Source: Cordylochernes scorpioides (taxonomy: Eukaryota; Arthropoda; Arachnida; Pseudoscorpiones; Chernetidae). From it: a DNA stretch of 64,000 bases. Each line of letters begins with the position of its first letter. Position 1 is the stretch's first letter. A program made the translations under genes and the position numbers. The stretch is taken from assembly GCA_030710605.1 (NCBI GenBank), contig CP092879.1:19607582-19671581 (forward strand), written 5' to 3'. The notes below the pieces were generated by a model. It made no database searches, had not been told where the DNA came from, and was given only the letters and a program-made list of their open reading frames with translations. Shown here in pieces: positions 1 through 42,300 of this stretch.

Positions 1-185
1 TAGCAAAGGCATCTGTTTCCATGTTAGGAACAGCCTCAAATTACAGGCAAAGTCAGACTTTCACCAAAGTGTGCCTGGATCATGGTGCCATGATCAACAA
101 AGCTGCACCCCTACATCTCATTCCTGAACTCATGGAATTCGATTAATCTTCAAACAAGGGGATAAAAACAACATCAACAAATTTC
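1..185. mobile_element. LINE 3' fragment with inverted 5' part
   Basis: Positions about 60-129 match, in the same orientation, the plus-strand text of the LINE piece at 53529-53590, which is the antisense of that element. Positions about 131-185 match the reverse complement of 53332-53390, the sense 3' end with its CAA-rich tail. The two halves of one element therefore lie head to head, the structure left by twin priming of a non-LTR retrotransposon. Positions 1-59 are unassigned. No coding capacity remains. The element lies downstream of the kinesin gene. Confidence 0.5.
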
Positions 186-249
186 ACTTTTGTACTATTT
201 TTCACATAGAGCTAATGTTGTAGTTGGTCCAGCAGCCAATCAGAGTGAG

Positions 250-591
250 CCATACGAAGCATGATGTTTTATTTGAGGTCGGAGAGAGAAAAGAGGCCGA
301 GGTGATTGGCCGAGGGAGGGAGAGGAGTATGGTACAACAGGTACAAACATCCTAGGGGTAACCTATTTACAGCTGTAGGGAGGGGCTAGACTTTGCATGC
401 AGGTTGTAACAAGTGGGGAGAGGGAGCTACTTCTTTCTAAACTTGTCTAAAAATATAACAAAAAAAATAATTATAATATTATCAACATAATAAAAATAAA
501 ATATCTCCAAAATACTATATTTATATATATATATATATATATGGTATAAAACCATAAGTTAGGACAGTATGGTACAGGAATGTGGCGGGTA
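250..591 (-). other. Probable 3' UTR of kinesin copy A
   Basis: This is the stretch after the TGA stop at 592-594, read on the minus strand. It is AT-rich, with a TA microsatellite at about 518-541. The only AATAAA-type signal on this strand is near 268-273, which gives a 3' UTR of about 330-340 bases. The extent is inferred, with no transcript evidence. Confidence 0.4.
268..273 (-). terminator. Candidate polyadenylation signal AATAAA
   Basis: The plus strand reads TTTATT, which is AATAAA on the gene strand, about 320 bases after the stop codon. It is the only perfect hexamer between the stop and the LINE fragment. No clear GU-rich downstream element was seen. Confidence 0.35.
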
Positions 592-30234
<29,643 letters not shown>

Positions 30235-32394
30235 CTGTGGAACACACAGAGTGGGGGTGTTAAAACAGTGGGATTTCATATTACTGACATTTTGAGAGTA
30301 CAAAACAAAGTATGGCAGTTGGAATCTGTGTGGGATTCCATAGAGGTATCCTTAGAACGTCAATATTGTGGCAAAAAATGAGAGGCCATTCATATTTGGT
30401 GTACGTATTGAATTCAAGATTCAAACTCCTTTGCGCTTGTAAGTTTAAACAATCTATGAGTCCCAGAATAGTAACAGCTCAAGAAAGGTATGATTGATAG
30501 TACATTCCGATAGTATCAGTTAACTAGTACATTAACCTGTAGTGAGAGATACATTTGAGGACGTATTTACATCGTAATTAATTTATACCCAGCCTGTCCC
30601 ATGTGTCATCATAGATCGCCGACCAGAAACTAGAGGGTTGGACGCTGTCGCAACAATCTCCAATACCTACGGAAGATAATGCGGTATGGTGAAGATAAGA
30701 AGAGAGTTCAAGAGATGTGACCGAAGTTGAGAATGACTTGATGACAAACAGATTTAAATAGCTCTAGGAGAATTCACAACGAGTAAGCTAATCTCTCGTA
30801 ATGTTTTAACTTTTTTTCCCCAAGCAATCATTATAGAAATATGTTATAAGAAAAGAACGGTTGTATATAAAAGTGATTTCATCTTATTGTTATTCGTCGT
30901 GTTCCTCAAGAGCTCTCGTACAATACAATTCAGACAATCCAATATATACACTAGACTGACCATCCAGTAGATGTAAGTACTTAAAGATGGGATGAGATAT
31001 TTCAAAGGCGACGAGACTTATAAAAGAAGTGTCAGTAGGGTGTTCCTCCAGGATGACGTAGGTCAATGTCAAGCTATAATCTATTCTAGGCCGCGCGACC
31101 TACGATGACTCAGTCGCCTTTTGGTCGTCGGATGGGCGGGCATTGACTCCCCTCGATGTCTTCTTCCATCCTTCCCCGCAAAAACCTCACTACAGAAATA
31201 GCAACATCCTTCTTCTTGAGAGACTTTTATGGCTAGAAGATTCTTATGATCATTTATTTCTTCCATGTATACCATTCGCTCTACCCTCCACGTCTTACAG
31301 AAAGCTATCGATAGCTATCATCATTGTAAAAGGTCACATGTACATTGTACAAGGTTGTATAAGGTTATATGTATATATAAACATTTTATAAATATGATTC
31401 TAATAACTGGGACAGGATTGGTAACTTAATTTGGTTTAGGCTTGGTAAAATAGCGATTCTTCAACTTTTTTTTTTAATGAGAAAGAGAGGGGCTAAGTAG
31501 GATTTTCAGCCTGTTTGGCGAACTCCTCGACACTTCTTATATACACACAATATGATCGATGCAATTTTCTGGAAGAACATTTTCGGATTTGTGGATGAAC
31601 ACAATAAAAAAAATCACAATAAGTCAATTCCTACCAGCGTTATATCAGTTATAAAAACTCACTCCAAACGTGCACACATACAAATTATTCTCCGTCTGGT
31701 TTTAAAGAAAGAAAGATGGAACCCATAACCTAGGGAAAAAAGGAAACTCTCCCTCTATTTCATCCCTAAACCTACGTAAATCCATCTTGTCAGCTGCCAT
31801 GTTGCCTAAGAGAGCTAGTACATATCGGATAGATACATTTAAATGAACAAGAAAGGATACCATTTTAGCCGACTTTATATATAAAACATCTTCCTACTAT
31901 CCTCACTGCGATGAAACATATATTGTAAGAGTTTGGTTCACATTCGAGGTGAACTCTCCTAGGAGTTTTGCCAAATTAACCCACCAGACCGCTGTGTTTT
32001 GATATTGCATGTACCAGCGCGATGCCAGCACCAGTTGGCCACTCTCGCTCGCCTGAACAGAGAGAAACTGGAGATCGTCCTCTCTAGGAAGTCCACAAGG
32101 TGATTTTGACAAGACCGATGGCATGGTGATATTTCGTAGCTCAGCAACGTGATGTAAGAGGTGAACTATTAGGAAGGAATTCTTGGTTAAGGCGCTTAAT
32201 GAATCTATAGACACAAGCTTAGAGGACAGAAATATATAAATACGTTTATTTTTGTTCTGAAAAAACCTTTTCAATCAAAATCTCAAATACGTCTTATTAG
32301 AGTTAGCATACATTTTAAAATGAACATAGTATTAAAGAAACTATTATTTTAATTTACCTCTTTTAATATACAAAATTCTTTAAATATATTACTA

Positions 32395-32600
32395 CTAGAC
32401 GAATGACCCGGCTTCGCCCGAGAATTCCCCCAATGCAATTTCCTTCATACTGAAATAACATCAATAATAAATGGTAGGAGTGACATAGAATAGCAATACG
32501 GGTTTATAAAAAGCGACATGCAAAATTTGGTACCAATTGGTTCAGTAGTTTTTGAGTTTATCGCGAAACAGATAACAGACATTGACTTTTATATATAAGA
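32395..32600 (-). mobile_element. Short Helitron, 206 bp
   Basis: Minus strand: it begins TCTTATATATAAAAGTCAAT after an A and ends CGGGCGAAGCCGGGTCATTC-GT-CTAG before a T. Canonical termini, no coding capacity. It abuts the tRNA-bearing sequence 32601-32800. Confidence 0.7.
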
Positions 32601-32637
32601 TAATAATATGAGTTTTAAAAATTGTAAAAAAAAAAAA

Positions 32638-32708
32638 TGCAACGGCTGGGAATCGAACCCGGGCCGCCCGCGTGGCAGGTGAGCATTCTACCACTGAACC
32701 ACCGATAC
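32638..32708 (-). pseudogene. tRNA-Gly(GCC)-like, Helitron-borne, decayed
   Basis: The full 71-base outline with a GCC anticodon loop is present, but the acceptor strands (GTATCGG and CCGTTGC) mispair at several places. It is flanked by the same TAAAAATTG / ATGAGTTTT and CAAAAGCAAACGATGACAGA blocks as 17222-17292. Confidence 0.7.
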
Positions 32709-33304
32709 TTATAAGAAATGGCCATATTTGGGTATTTATTCCATTCACAAAAGCAAACGATGACAGAATTGATTGTTGATGACTCTGATACTTGTATATA
32801 TAATTATAATATAACAAACCAGGAATATAAATTAGGAAAATAAGGTGGCCAGCACAAATCTTTTGAGAGTGACTCGGAGACATCTTTGGACGAGAAGACA
32901 ATGTTGTAATATTTAAAAAAACCGCGAATAAAAATGTAACGCAGATTAAAAAAAAAAAATCTATAATATAGCTCAACCAATTTTTAAAGTATCGTTGATA
33001 CAATATAATCGATACAATTTTGAATTGAGAACAAAAATTGCTCTTTTTACATTCTGAAAAAGCTTTGTTGGTTTAATACTTTACACCAATAGAAGATCTG
33101 GATTTTAAAGTCTTTAGGTAGATGCAGTAGAAAGGAGTGAAAAAAAGTTAAGCAAACATACGTCTAGGAATATTTAGAAAGTCTTAACTTGTAAGGTCGA
33201 GAGGGTGAAAATACGTGGTGCTTCCAATACAAATACACTGATATATGGATTAGGTAGTTTTTCATATGATAAATAAGTAATGAGTCCAGTTGAGCCTAAT
33301 GCAT

Positions 33305-34900
33305 GCAGCTAGTAATGTATTGAGAGTTTTGATTTGTAGGGTCGAGGATGCAGAAATGAAACGAATAATGTAAAACTACCAATACAAGTATACCAACACA
33401 AGACCTAAATTAAGAAGTTCTTTATAATACGTTAGCAAGGAGCCAAGTTGAGCATGCATGCAACTAGTAATGTATTGAGAGTCTTGATTTGTAGTGTGAC
33501 CTAAATTATGAAGTTCTCTATATTGATGCGTTAGCAAGGAGCCAAGTTGAGCATTCATGCAGCTAGTAATGTATTGAGAGTCTTGATTTATAGTGTGACC
33601 TAAATTATGAAGTTCTTTATATTGATGCATTAGCAAGGAGCCAAGTTGAGCATACATGCAGCTAGTAATGTATTGAGAGTTTTGATTTGTAGTGTGACCT
33701 AAATTATGAAGTTCTCTATATTGATGCGTTAGCAAGGAGCCAAGTTGAGCATACATGCAGCTAGTAATGTATTGAGAGTTTTGATTTGTAGTGTGACCTA
33801 AATTATGAAGTTCTCTATATTGATGCGTTAGCAAGGAGCCAAGTTGAGCATTCATGCAGCTAGTAATGTATTGAGAGTCTTGATTTGTAGTGTGACCTAA
33901 ATTATGAAGTTCTTTATATTGATGCATTAGCAAGGAGCCAAGTTGAGCATACATGCAGCTAGTAATGTATTGAGAGTTTTGATTTGTAGTGTAACCTAAA
34001 TTATGAAGTTCTCTATATTGATGCGTTAGCAAGGAGCCAAGTTGAGCATTCATGCAGCTAGTAATGTATTGAGAGTTTTGATTTGTAGTGTGACCTAAAT
34101 TATGAAGTTGTCTATATTGATGCGTTAGCAAGGAGCCAAGTTGAGCATTCATGCAGCTAGTAATGTATTGAGAGTTTTGATTTGTAGAGTGACCTGAATT
34201 ATGAAGTTGTCTATATTGATGCGTTAGCAAGGAGTCAAGTTGAGCATTCATGCAGCTAGTAATGTATTGAGAGTTTTGATTTGTAGTGTGACCTGAATTA
34301 TGAAGTTCTTTATATTGATGCGTTAGCAAGGAGCCAAGTTGAGCATACATGCAGCTAGTAATGTATTGAGAGTTTTGATTTGTAGTGTGACCTGAATTAT
34401 GAAGTTCTTTATATTGATGCGTTAGCAAGGAGCCAAGTTGAGCATTCATGCAGCTAGTAATGTATTGAGAGTTTTGATTTGTAGTGTAACCTAAATTATG
34501 AAGTTCTCTATATTGATGCGTTAGCAAGGAGCCAAGTTGAGCATACATGCAGCTAGTAATGTATTGAGAGTTTTGATTTGTAGTGTAACCTAAATTATGA
34601 AGTTCTCTATATTGATGCGTTAGCAAGGAGCCAAGTTGAGCATACATGCAGCTAGTAATGTATTGAGAGTTTTGATTTGTAGTGTGACCTAAATTATGAA
34701 GTTCTCAATATTGATGCGTTAGCAAGGAGCCAAGTTGAGCATACCTGCAGCTAGTAATGTATTGAGAGTTTTGATTTGTAGTGTGACCTGAATTATGAAG
34801 TTCTCTATATTGATGCGTTAGCAAGGAGTCAAGTTGAGCATAATACATGCAGCCATTAATGTATCGAGTCTTGACTTGTAGGGTCGAGAGTATAGAAATT
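33305..34900. repeat. 99-bp minisatellite, 14 full units, open on the minus strand
   Basis: Units begin GCAGCTAGTAATGTATTGAG at 33460, 33559 and every 99 bases up to 34747, with diverged units at both ends. Because 99 is a multiple of three and one minus-strand frame has no stop, it gives a 423-residue frame (33376-34647) of a 33-residue repeat (MYAQLGSLLTHQYRELHNLG...). Every variable site I compared changes the residue, and there is no start context or splice evidence. I treat it as non-coding. Confidence 0.9.
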
Positions 34901-35059
34901 GATGATGTGTGGCTGGATGAACAGACGCCAATTCTTCAGCAGGAAAGAAATACAAAGAAAGCTGAGGTCGTCCCTCGGACTGAAACAGCTAGAGATACCG
35001 CCACCTGCCTCCATGTCAAATAAATCAACCTTCTCTGCATCTACTATCATCGGAAGACT

Positions 35060-35196
35060 TCAACCAAATCGTGGCGGCATACATTGTAGATATTTTAGAC
35101 AACCACTGGGTTCGAACCCTGAATTTATCAGATTTTATTTAAATAAAACTCCAATGCTTCATTTGCTTCGACAGTCCCTACTTGCACAAGTTTAAC
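35060..35196 (+). mobile_element. Partial tRNA-like SINE cut by the gap
   Basis: It holds a box B CTGGGTTCGAACCCTG followed by an A/T-rich stretch and CTCCAATGCTTCATTTGCTT, in the order seen in the 2550-2862 SINE. The sequence is lost into the run of N at 35197. Confidence 0.4.
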
Positions 35197-35296
35197 NNNN
35201 NNNNNNNNNNNNNNNNNNNNNNNNNNNNNNNNNNNNNNNNNNNNNNNNNNNNNNNNNNNNNNNNNNNNNNNNNNNNNNNNNNNNNNNNNNNNNNNN
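35197..35296. other. Assembly gap, 100 N
   Basis: Exactly 100 N, the usual placeholder for a gap of unknown size. Upstream-of-motor sequence of copy A lies to the left and the last-intron sequence of copy B to the right, so the two gene copies are joined only through this gap. Confidence 0.98.
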
Positions 35297-35754
35297 TTTC
35301 CATCCTTTATACCTTCCATCCTTTTGTCATTCAATAGTACACTATTTATACACACAGGTATATATTTGTATATCTTACAATTTAAAGATACTATCAAGGA
35401 GATTTCCCAGAAAGTTTAGCTTTTTTTAAAGAGAGAGATAAAAGAATTAATGCAATAAAAACTTTGTCTTTAATTATATAATATAAAGCAGCCTATATAT
35501 ATATATATGTTGATCTATTATAAAATAAAAACAAACAACAGTGTGTGGAATCTCATTATAACAGCCTTCTTTATAAATGTAACTGGGTCAGAATACTTTA
35601 GAGTCCAAGTTTTCATGTCTAAAATTGTTATAAAACATAATGGTTATAACAAAAGGTTGAGTGAGGTTGTTATAACATGGCTCAAATACAGTTCACAAGG
35701 TAACAACAATATGGTGGCAGGAACTACTGTGCAAGCCATTGCTGACTGACTGAC

Positions 35755-36352
35755 CTGTGGGGGTGTCGAGCTCCACTCCCACCCAGGGGTGTGGGGCGAA
35801 CTCTGTGGGGCCGATGTAAGCCACCATCCCAGTCTTGTTGTACGGACTGATCATGACACACTCCCCCACAGTCAGCCAAGGGGGCAGCCCATCTTCTTCT
35901 GGGGGCGGGACGGGAGAGGGCTCCCCGGAGGAGGAGTCGGAGGGTTCTGGACTAGGGGGCAGGATGGCGTCGAGGGGCAGTGTGAGGCGGGCCCGCTGTT
36001 CCCTCTGGGAGCCAGCTGCTGGGTAGGAGTTCCGCTGCGCAGGGTCAGTCTTGGTCCGCTGGCGTCGTCGAACCGGCTCTGCTGGGCTGTCTGAGGTGGC
36101 CTCTTCTAGGCTGCGGAGGGAGGCTGTGTCCTCAGGGGTGGCCTGGGAGCCATAGCCGCTGCTGGCCTTGGGCTGCACACAGCTTCTCTCAGCATCTGTC
36201 TCAGCTGTAGGGGCAGATTGGCTCACCTCTGACGTGGTGGAAGGAGAAGCCTTGTCCAGGCTGCAGCTCTGGTAGGACTCAAACTCGGAGAACTCTACGT
36301 CGTCTTCTTCCTCAGGCAGCTTGTCTCGCTCCTCCTCTTCCTCCTCGAAGGA
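35755..36352 (-). CDS. KIF13B: Copy B exon 16: linker and first part of CAP-Gly
   Basis: Same protein as 3279-3876. The four base differences (an Ala, a Pro, a Glu and a Phe codon) are silent. The donor GT is intact, but no exon 17 follows before the gap. Confidence 0.9.
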
Positions 36353-39300
36353 CTGCAGGGACCAGACATTTGGTTCAGAACCAAACTAGACCATCACAGG
36401 GACACCCACCTCTTCAGAGTCTCGAGTAGCTAGAAGGGGCCTTTCCTCACAACGTTGGGTCTGCTCTTCAAGGACGGTGCGCATGGGCTTCACGCCGCGG
36501 AGGGGCTGTGGGCCACCAGTCAATGGGGCTGCACAGTTTGACACAAGTAAGAACTCTAGTACTGGAAACCAACGATTCCTAGAACTCCGTGATCACCAGT
36601 GTGATGGATGAACTGCCTAGTGTTGGTCAGACTTCTGGCAAGGTTCATTCCTGATATACCTGTCAAGGCCCTCCCCCCCCCCACCCCCCCTTTTTTTCCA
36701 TCTTCTATTCTGTAATTGTAGAAGTTAATTCTAAATCTTAGTGGATGAGGTGTTTGCATGGAAAATAAGAAGTGGATTTAAGAAATATGAACTCTTCATA
36801 TAAAAAATAATAAATGAAAACTAGAGAATGAAACTATTGTAATGGTACAAAACTGTCTCATTATAAAAATGTATATACAGTACTTTAATTCACAAAGCTT
36901 TCTATTGTTTTAAAGTCCCAACTACAACTTAGCCCTAACTGCCACAATTACAGTCTATAAAAGACAGATTTGGAATACCATGTGTATATATATTTACATA
37001 TACATTCTGGTATTTATATTTAACAGTGTATTAACTTGTTGGAGTCTGCTGATAGGATTTCCTGCCATTAATAGAAATAGCTGTGGACTCAAAAATATTC
37101 ATAATCATGGTTACAAAGGCATGCATATCTACACACTGCTAAAACATGAAAACTAAATTTTTTTTTGCACATGCAACAAAAGTGCTTTAAAAAAAACTAC
37201 TCAAGTTTTGAAGAATTCTGAAACATGCAGACCTTGTGTAAAGTGAAACATAGAAGTGGCAGTAGAATGGGGGTTTGCTAGATGAGAGGACAAGATATCA
37301 AATACCACATCTTTATTAACACAAGGTAATAAGACCAAACCCAAATAAATAAATAGTGTGTGACATTTCTGTAACAGCATTGTTACCATCTTCAGACAAA
37401 AGCACTGAATTCAGTATTGTGGTAACACCACTGTTGTTGAAATATCACACACTATTTATTTATTGGGATTTGTGGTCTTATAACCTTGTGTTTTAATCTA
37501 TAATCCAAATTGTGGGTGCCTTATTACCACATCTTTATTGTTAATATAATCCTTGATACATAAGGGAATAAATTCAATAAATTGTGCGACATTTCACAGT
37601 AACAGCATTATTACCAAACATCATAAATAGTTTATGAATTTGGATGTGGTGTCTTGTAAACTAATGTTTATAGTTTTTTTTTTTCTTTGCTTATCCCTAG
37701 TACACGTGGTACAGGCCATGATAAACATGGTGGGTAAAAGTAGGTGATTGCTTTTACTGTAAGTACATCACATGTCTACACATGTGAAAAGCAGTTTGAT
37801 TTTTGCACTTACAAATGTGCCAGAGCCCCATTTGGTTACTTGCACTCGCTGTTGGGATTGGACTTTTGCAAGAATCGGGGACCATTGGAGCATTTTTTTT
37901 TTATTAGAAAAAAAGTGCCCAATCCGGGATTTGATCCTGGGTCGTAGCAGTTGAAAACAAATGGTTTAGATCATCCTTCCACCAACCCCCTAATAGTTTA
38001 TGTATTTGGATGTGGTGTCTTGTAACCTAATGCTTATAGTTCTGTAGATTATTTGTTGGTTGGAAGTAGATTAGGAAAATATATAGCCACATCAACCACA
38101 ATGGTTTATTTAACTCCTGATGTTTCAGTGATTTGTTATCACTCTGAACAGTGACACACTGAGTCACTGAAATATCAGAAATTAAATAAACCATTGGTTG
38201 ATGTGGTTATATATTTTCCTAATGTTTATAATCTATCATTTTATCACAAAATTGTACCTTACATCAATCTCTTCCCAATATTGATAAGGCAAATTTTGTA
38301 TTATAAACAAAAGGAAATAAGAACAAATCCAAATAATAAAAAAATAATGTGTGACATTTCAGTAACAGCGCTGTTACCAAAATGTCACACACTATTTATT
38401 TGGATTTTGTCTTATTACTTTGTGTTTCCCAATATTGATACAATTTTATCTGATAACTCCCCGAGATATAGGTCCTAATGTAACCAAATTCTTCCATAGA
38501 CAATAGCATTGGCTTTTTTAAAATTAAACACAAATTCCGTATAAAAGTAAGAATCTGATTTCTGAAATGTCTATAATTGTAGAATTTTTTTAATTTAACG
38601 ACAGAATTATGTTTGCTTTGATTAGTGGCTTTTAAATATTGGAAAAATACTAGTCACACATCAATATTAAATACCATTTTGTGATTTACTATCCTTAGAA
38701 GGCTAGCAAACAACTAGAGAGGCACAAGTGATGAACCAATCACCAACATGTGATTGAATTATAGAAAAGGTAAAGTTTTGGCTATCCTGTCCTGGCCTAA
38801 ATATGTTTTCAGACAGAGAGGGATGGTAAAACCACCTGCAGTCAAGGTCAACACCTGCAACTACGGATTCCATCTATCTAGGCAGCTACTAGAGGAAGCC
38901 TGAAAGCATGCGGCATAAAGCAGATAGCAAGAGGGAAGGAAAGTCATTTTTGCGAGGAAGGCCATGCAGCTAGCTAGAAGTAGCTAACGTACATTTGGCT
39001 TGGCGTAGGTTGAGATTGAGAGCGAGGTTGAGGAAGGTTGGCCTGGCTGCACGTGAGAGAGCCCCGAGTTAGGAGACCAGGTGGGGTGGCAAGTGTCGTA
39101 CTTACAGATGGCGGGGAAGTGGCCGTTAGGGGCAGTGGGCGGCTCCACCGGCAACTCGCTCAAGGAGTCCGAGCGGAATGGGGCATCAATCCGGGTGGGA
39201 GGAGCTATGTTGGGGACAGAGTGTGTCTTACGCAGTGGACGTCCCTGGGCTGCCAACAGCTCCTTGACAGCCACCTGCTGTCGCAGCCTGTCCAGTGTGA

Positions 39301-42300
39301 GAATGGTCTCCACAGCAGACACCCCGCGAGTGTAGTTCTCAATGTAGCTCTCGCCATCGTCTGTAGCCGCGGCCAACGCCAGGCTTTCCCGAGCCTCCAC
39401 CTCCTCGCTGGCCTTGGGGATGTTGGCCACCACCTCGTACATCACCCCCACAGACTGCAGGCCATCCTGTACAGCACACATACTAGGTTTGGCTTCATAA
39501 TTAATGTCCATACAAATAAAGACAATTTTTTATTTTAAAAAAAGCTGACATAGAGAACTTGGACAAAACTTAAGAAAGTCTTTGATGTCGCGCTCAACTA
39601 TTTTTATTGAAGGAGACAGAGGCAATTTTGTTAACACTTGGTTATCTCATGTGTCTTCAATAAAGGTGACTGTGTATCAAATATCTTTCAGAGTTATTGT
39701 CTGAATCCCAATATATGTGCTAAAAGTTACAACTTCCTTAAGTTTTGTCCACGATTGTATATAAAATGTATATTCAAGTGCAAGTGCTCTATCTCTTATA
39801 CAAACGTATAATTATTTATTTAAAATATTTTCTGTTGAGGATCAAAATTTTCAGCGATATTTATATTAATCTCCTGCATAAAACGAATGTCTACAATTGG
39901 CAAACCGCTCATTCTCAACATACAAATGGCATGCATTATGTTGTCTTCTATATTTTATAAAATTTTCTCTTTGATCTGCACATATTTAAAGATCCTCATA
40001 CTGGCACAGAGAACACCATGATGTTCCTTTAAAGTGGTGTCCAAAACTTCAAAAATAAACGATGCCGTAAGATATGTGGGAGTATGATTTAGGAAGCATC
40101 TAAGACAGACCATTCATTCAGATATAAAGGATTATGTCCATATATATTAACTAGCCGAATGACCCGGGCAACGCCCGTGTTTTACCCGATTGAATGTTTT
40201 TATTCAAATACTATTTGTTACAATTATAAATTGGCGCCTTAAATAAATGCATATATCAGTTAATAACTATAGCCTATGTGCTTTATCTGTTTATGTACTC
40301 TTGGCTTCCGTAGGCGTCTCTTACTGGGAAAAGGAAAGAGAGGATTCCATTTAGTTATTAACTAATATATGCATTTATTTAAGGAGCGACCCGCTCCAAC
40401 ACAATAGTTACAAAAACAACAAAGCGAGTGGGGGGGGCATGATGGGGGAGGGGGGGGGGGGCAAAGGTGGCGTGATCGTAGCCAACCAATAGGAGAGCGC
40501 CATTCCAAAAAAAAAAAGCAAACGGTGACAGAGATGAAAAAGAATTGATGACGCTCGTAACTGTATATAGAATTGAATACCTTGACCAAAGATTTCTTTC
40601 CAGTACTGGGTATATAGGCAGATCTGCTCAATACCATACGATCTCATTGCAGCATGAATGATTAAACTGGTGAAACCACTGGGAGGACTAACCAGTGAGG
40701 AGCCAGGCCCTCTCAATATTTCTCAATTGCAGTAAAGACATTAGTAAACATTTTATTTGTAAAAGAATAACAAAGTGATGGTTTTGTTTCTTGATAACGC
40801 ACAATTTGGATTATAGATTATAAACACAAAGTAATATAAGAACAAATTCAAATAAATAAATAGTGTGTGAAGTTGCAGTAACAGCATTGCTACCATCTTC
40901 AGACAAAAGTACTGAATTATATTAGCAGAATTATAATAGTTTCAGTACTTTTATTTTTGTCTGAAGATGATAGCAACACTATTACGGAAATGTCTCACAC
41001 TATTTTATTTAATTTGATCTTAATAACTTGAATTTCATCTCTCGAAGAAAAGTATATATTAGAGCTAAAAAGGTAAAACTTGCTATCCAATTATTATATT
41101 TAATTTTAAAGTCCAAAAAGTTGGCATGTTGTGTATGTATAGAGGTTGTTAGAAAGAGTGCACATTACCGTCCTGGCAATTTTCTTCCTGATCCGTTCTG
41201 TGAAGGACTGCCTCTTGTAGACGTTGATGAGGAGTCGCTTGCGCAGGACGAGGTCCATGGTGGCCGGGTGGCTGAGCCGCACAGATGCCTTCAGGATGAG
41301 GTAGACGCGCTCCGCAGGTGGCGTGATGCGGTTGAGGTGGACAGAGTCGTGGATGGAGGAGTCCCAGGCCGCGAAGGCACACACCTCCTTCTCACAGCAC
41401 CGCACGATGGGCAGTGGGAACATCTTCCCGCCGTGTTCCTTGGGCAGGATGGCGTTGGCCCCCGCCACACGGATGCTGCTCTCCCCCGAGATGGGAGCAT
41501 TCATGTCGTCCGCTGCGTGCCACGCAAGTTAGGAGATTCTCTTTAGAGAGTATTATATAAGTGAAGATTGAAATGATAAGGCACCATTTGGATTATAGAT
41601 TATAAACACAAGGTAATAAGACCAAATCCAAATAAATAAATAGTGTGTGATATTTCGGTAACAGCGTTGTTACTGAAACATCACACACTATTTATTTATT
41701 TGGATTTGATCGTATTACCTTGTGTTGAAGATTGAAATAAAAGATTCAAAAAGCAACATCATTCAATTCATCATGAATTTCGAACCTAATGTGATTTAAT
41801 ATGTAGCAGCTGATTAGTGATTTTTATAAGTGTTTGCTATATTTTTACCTCTTCTCTAAATATGATCGTCCCCCACCGCTTTTATTTTCACTCAGATACA
41901 TCTAATTGCTCAATGACAGAAGATACAATATTTTATTTATTTTTTCCTTTTTAGTGCATTTGAATTAAAGCTTTTTAAAAAATGTATTTTTATTTATTAA
42001 TTATTTAGTTAGTATTTAGTCATGAATTTCCGAAACTTAGAATCAAAAGTTCACTGGGGATTAAGCCTTAAATAGACGGAAGCCTGCTCGTGGTGGATTG
42101 GTCAATTTTTTGTGAGGGGCATAACATAAGACTTAAAAAGAAATATAGAAATTTGTTCATTCTTGCCATTCCGACCACCCAGAAGTCTGAAAATCTGTAT
42201 ACAAGGTGTATCCAATAAATAATGAGACTGGTCAAAAATAAAGAAAAAATAGAATGATTTAAAAAAATTTTATTAGTATTTTTCAAAATAGTCCCCTCCC

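Larger units (their letters stand above)
30235..33226. other. Upstream intron/flank of copy A
   Basis: No kinesin exon was found here. Two GC-richer islands stand out. 30600-30690 has a short open minus-strand frame and 31080-31280 a 64-residue minus-strand frame, and neither is recognised. The copies differ there by amino-acid-changing bases (31140 against 63461), so coding is unlikely. A repeat copy lies at 31890-32020, and Helitron parts with a tRNA-Gly at 32395-32800. Confidence 0.5.

Noticed and set aside
31903..32274. A 123-residue minus-strand frame as a gene or kinesin exon
   Set aside because: It overlaps a copy of the GCGGTCTGG repeat family and has no kinesin motif.
33376..34647. 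A 423-residue open frame as a repeat-protein gene
   Set aside because: It is a 99-bp minisatellite read in the one frame without stops. All variants compared change the residue, and there is no start or splice support. Kept only as a repeat and a finding.
35128..35397. Open frame spanning the run of N
   Set aside because: It exists only because N translates as unknown residues.
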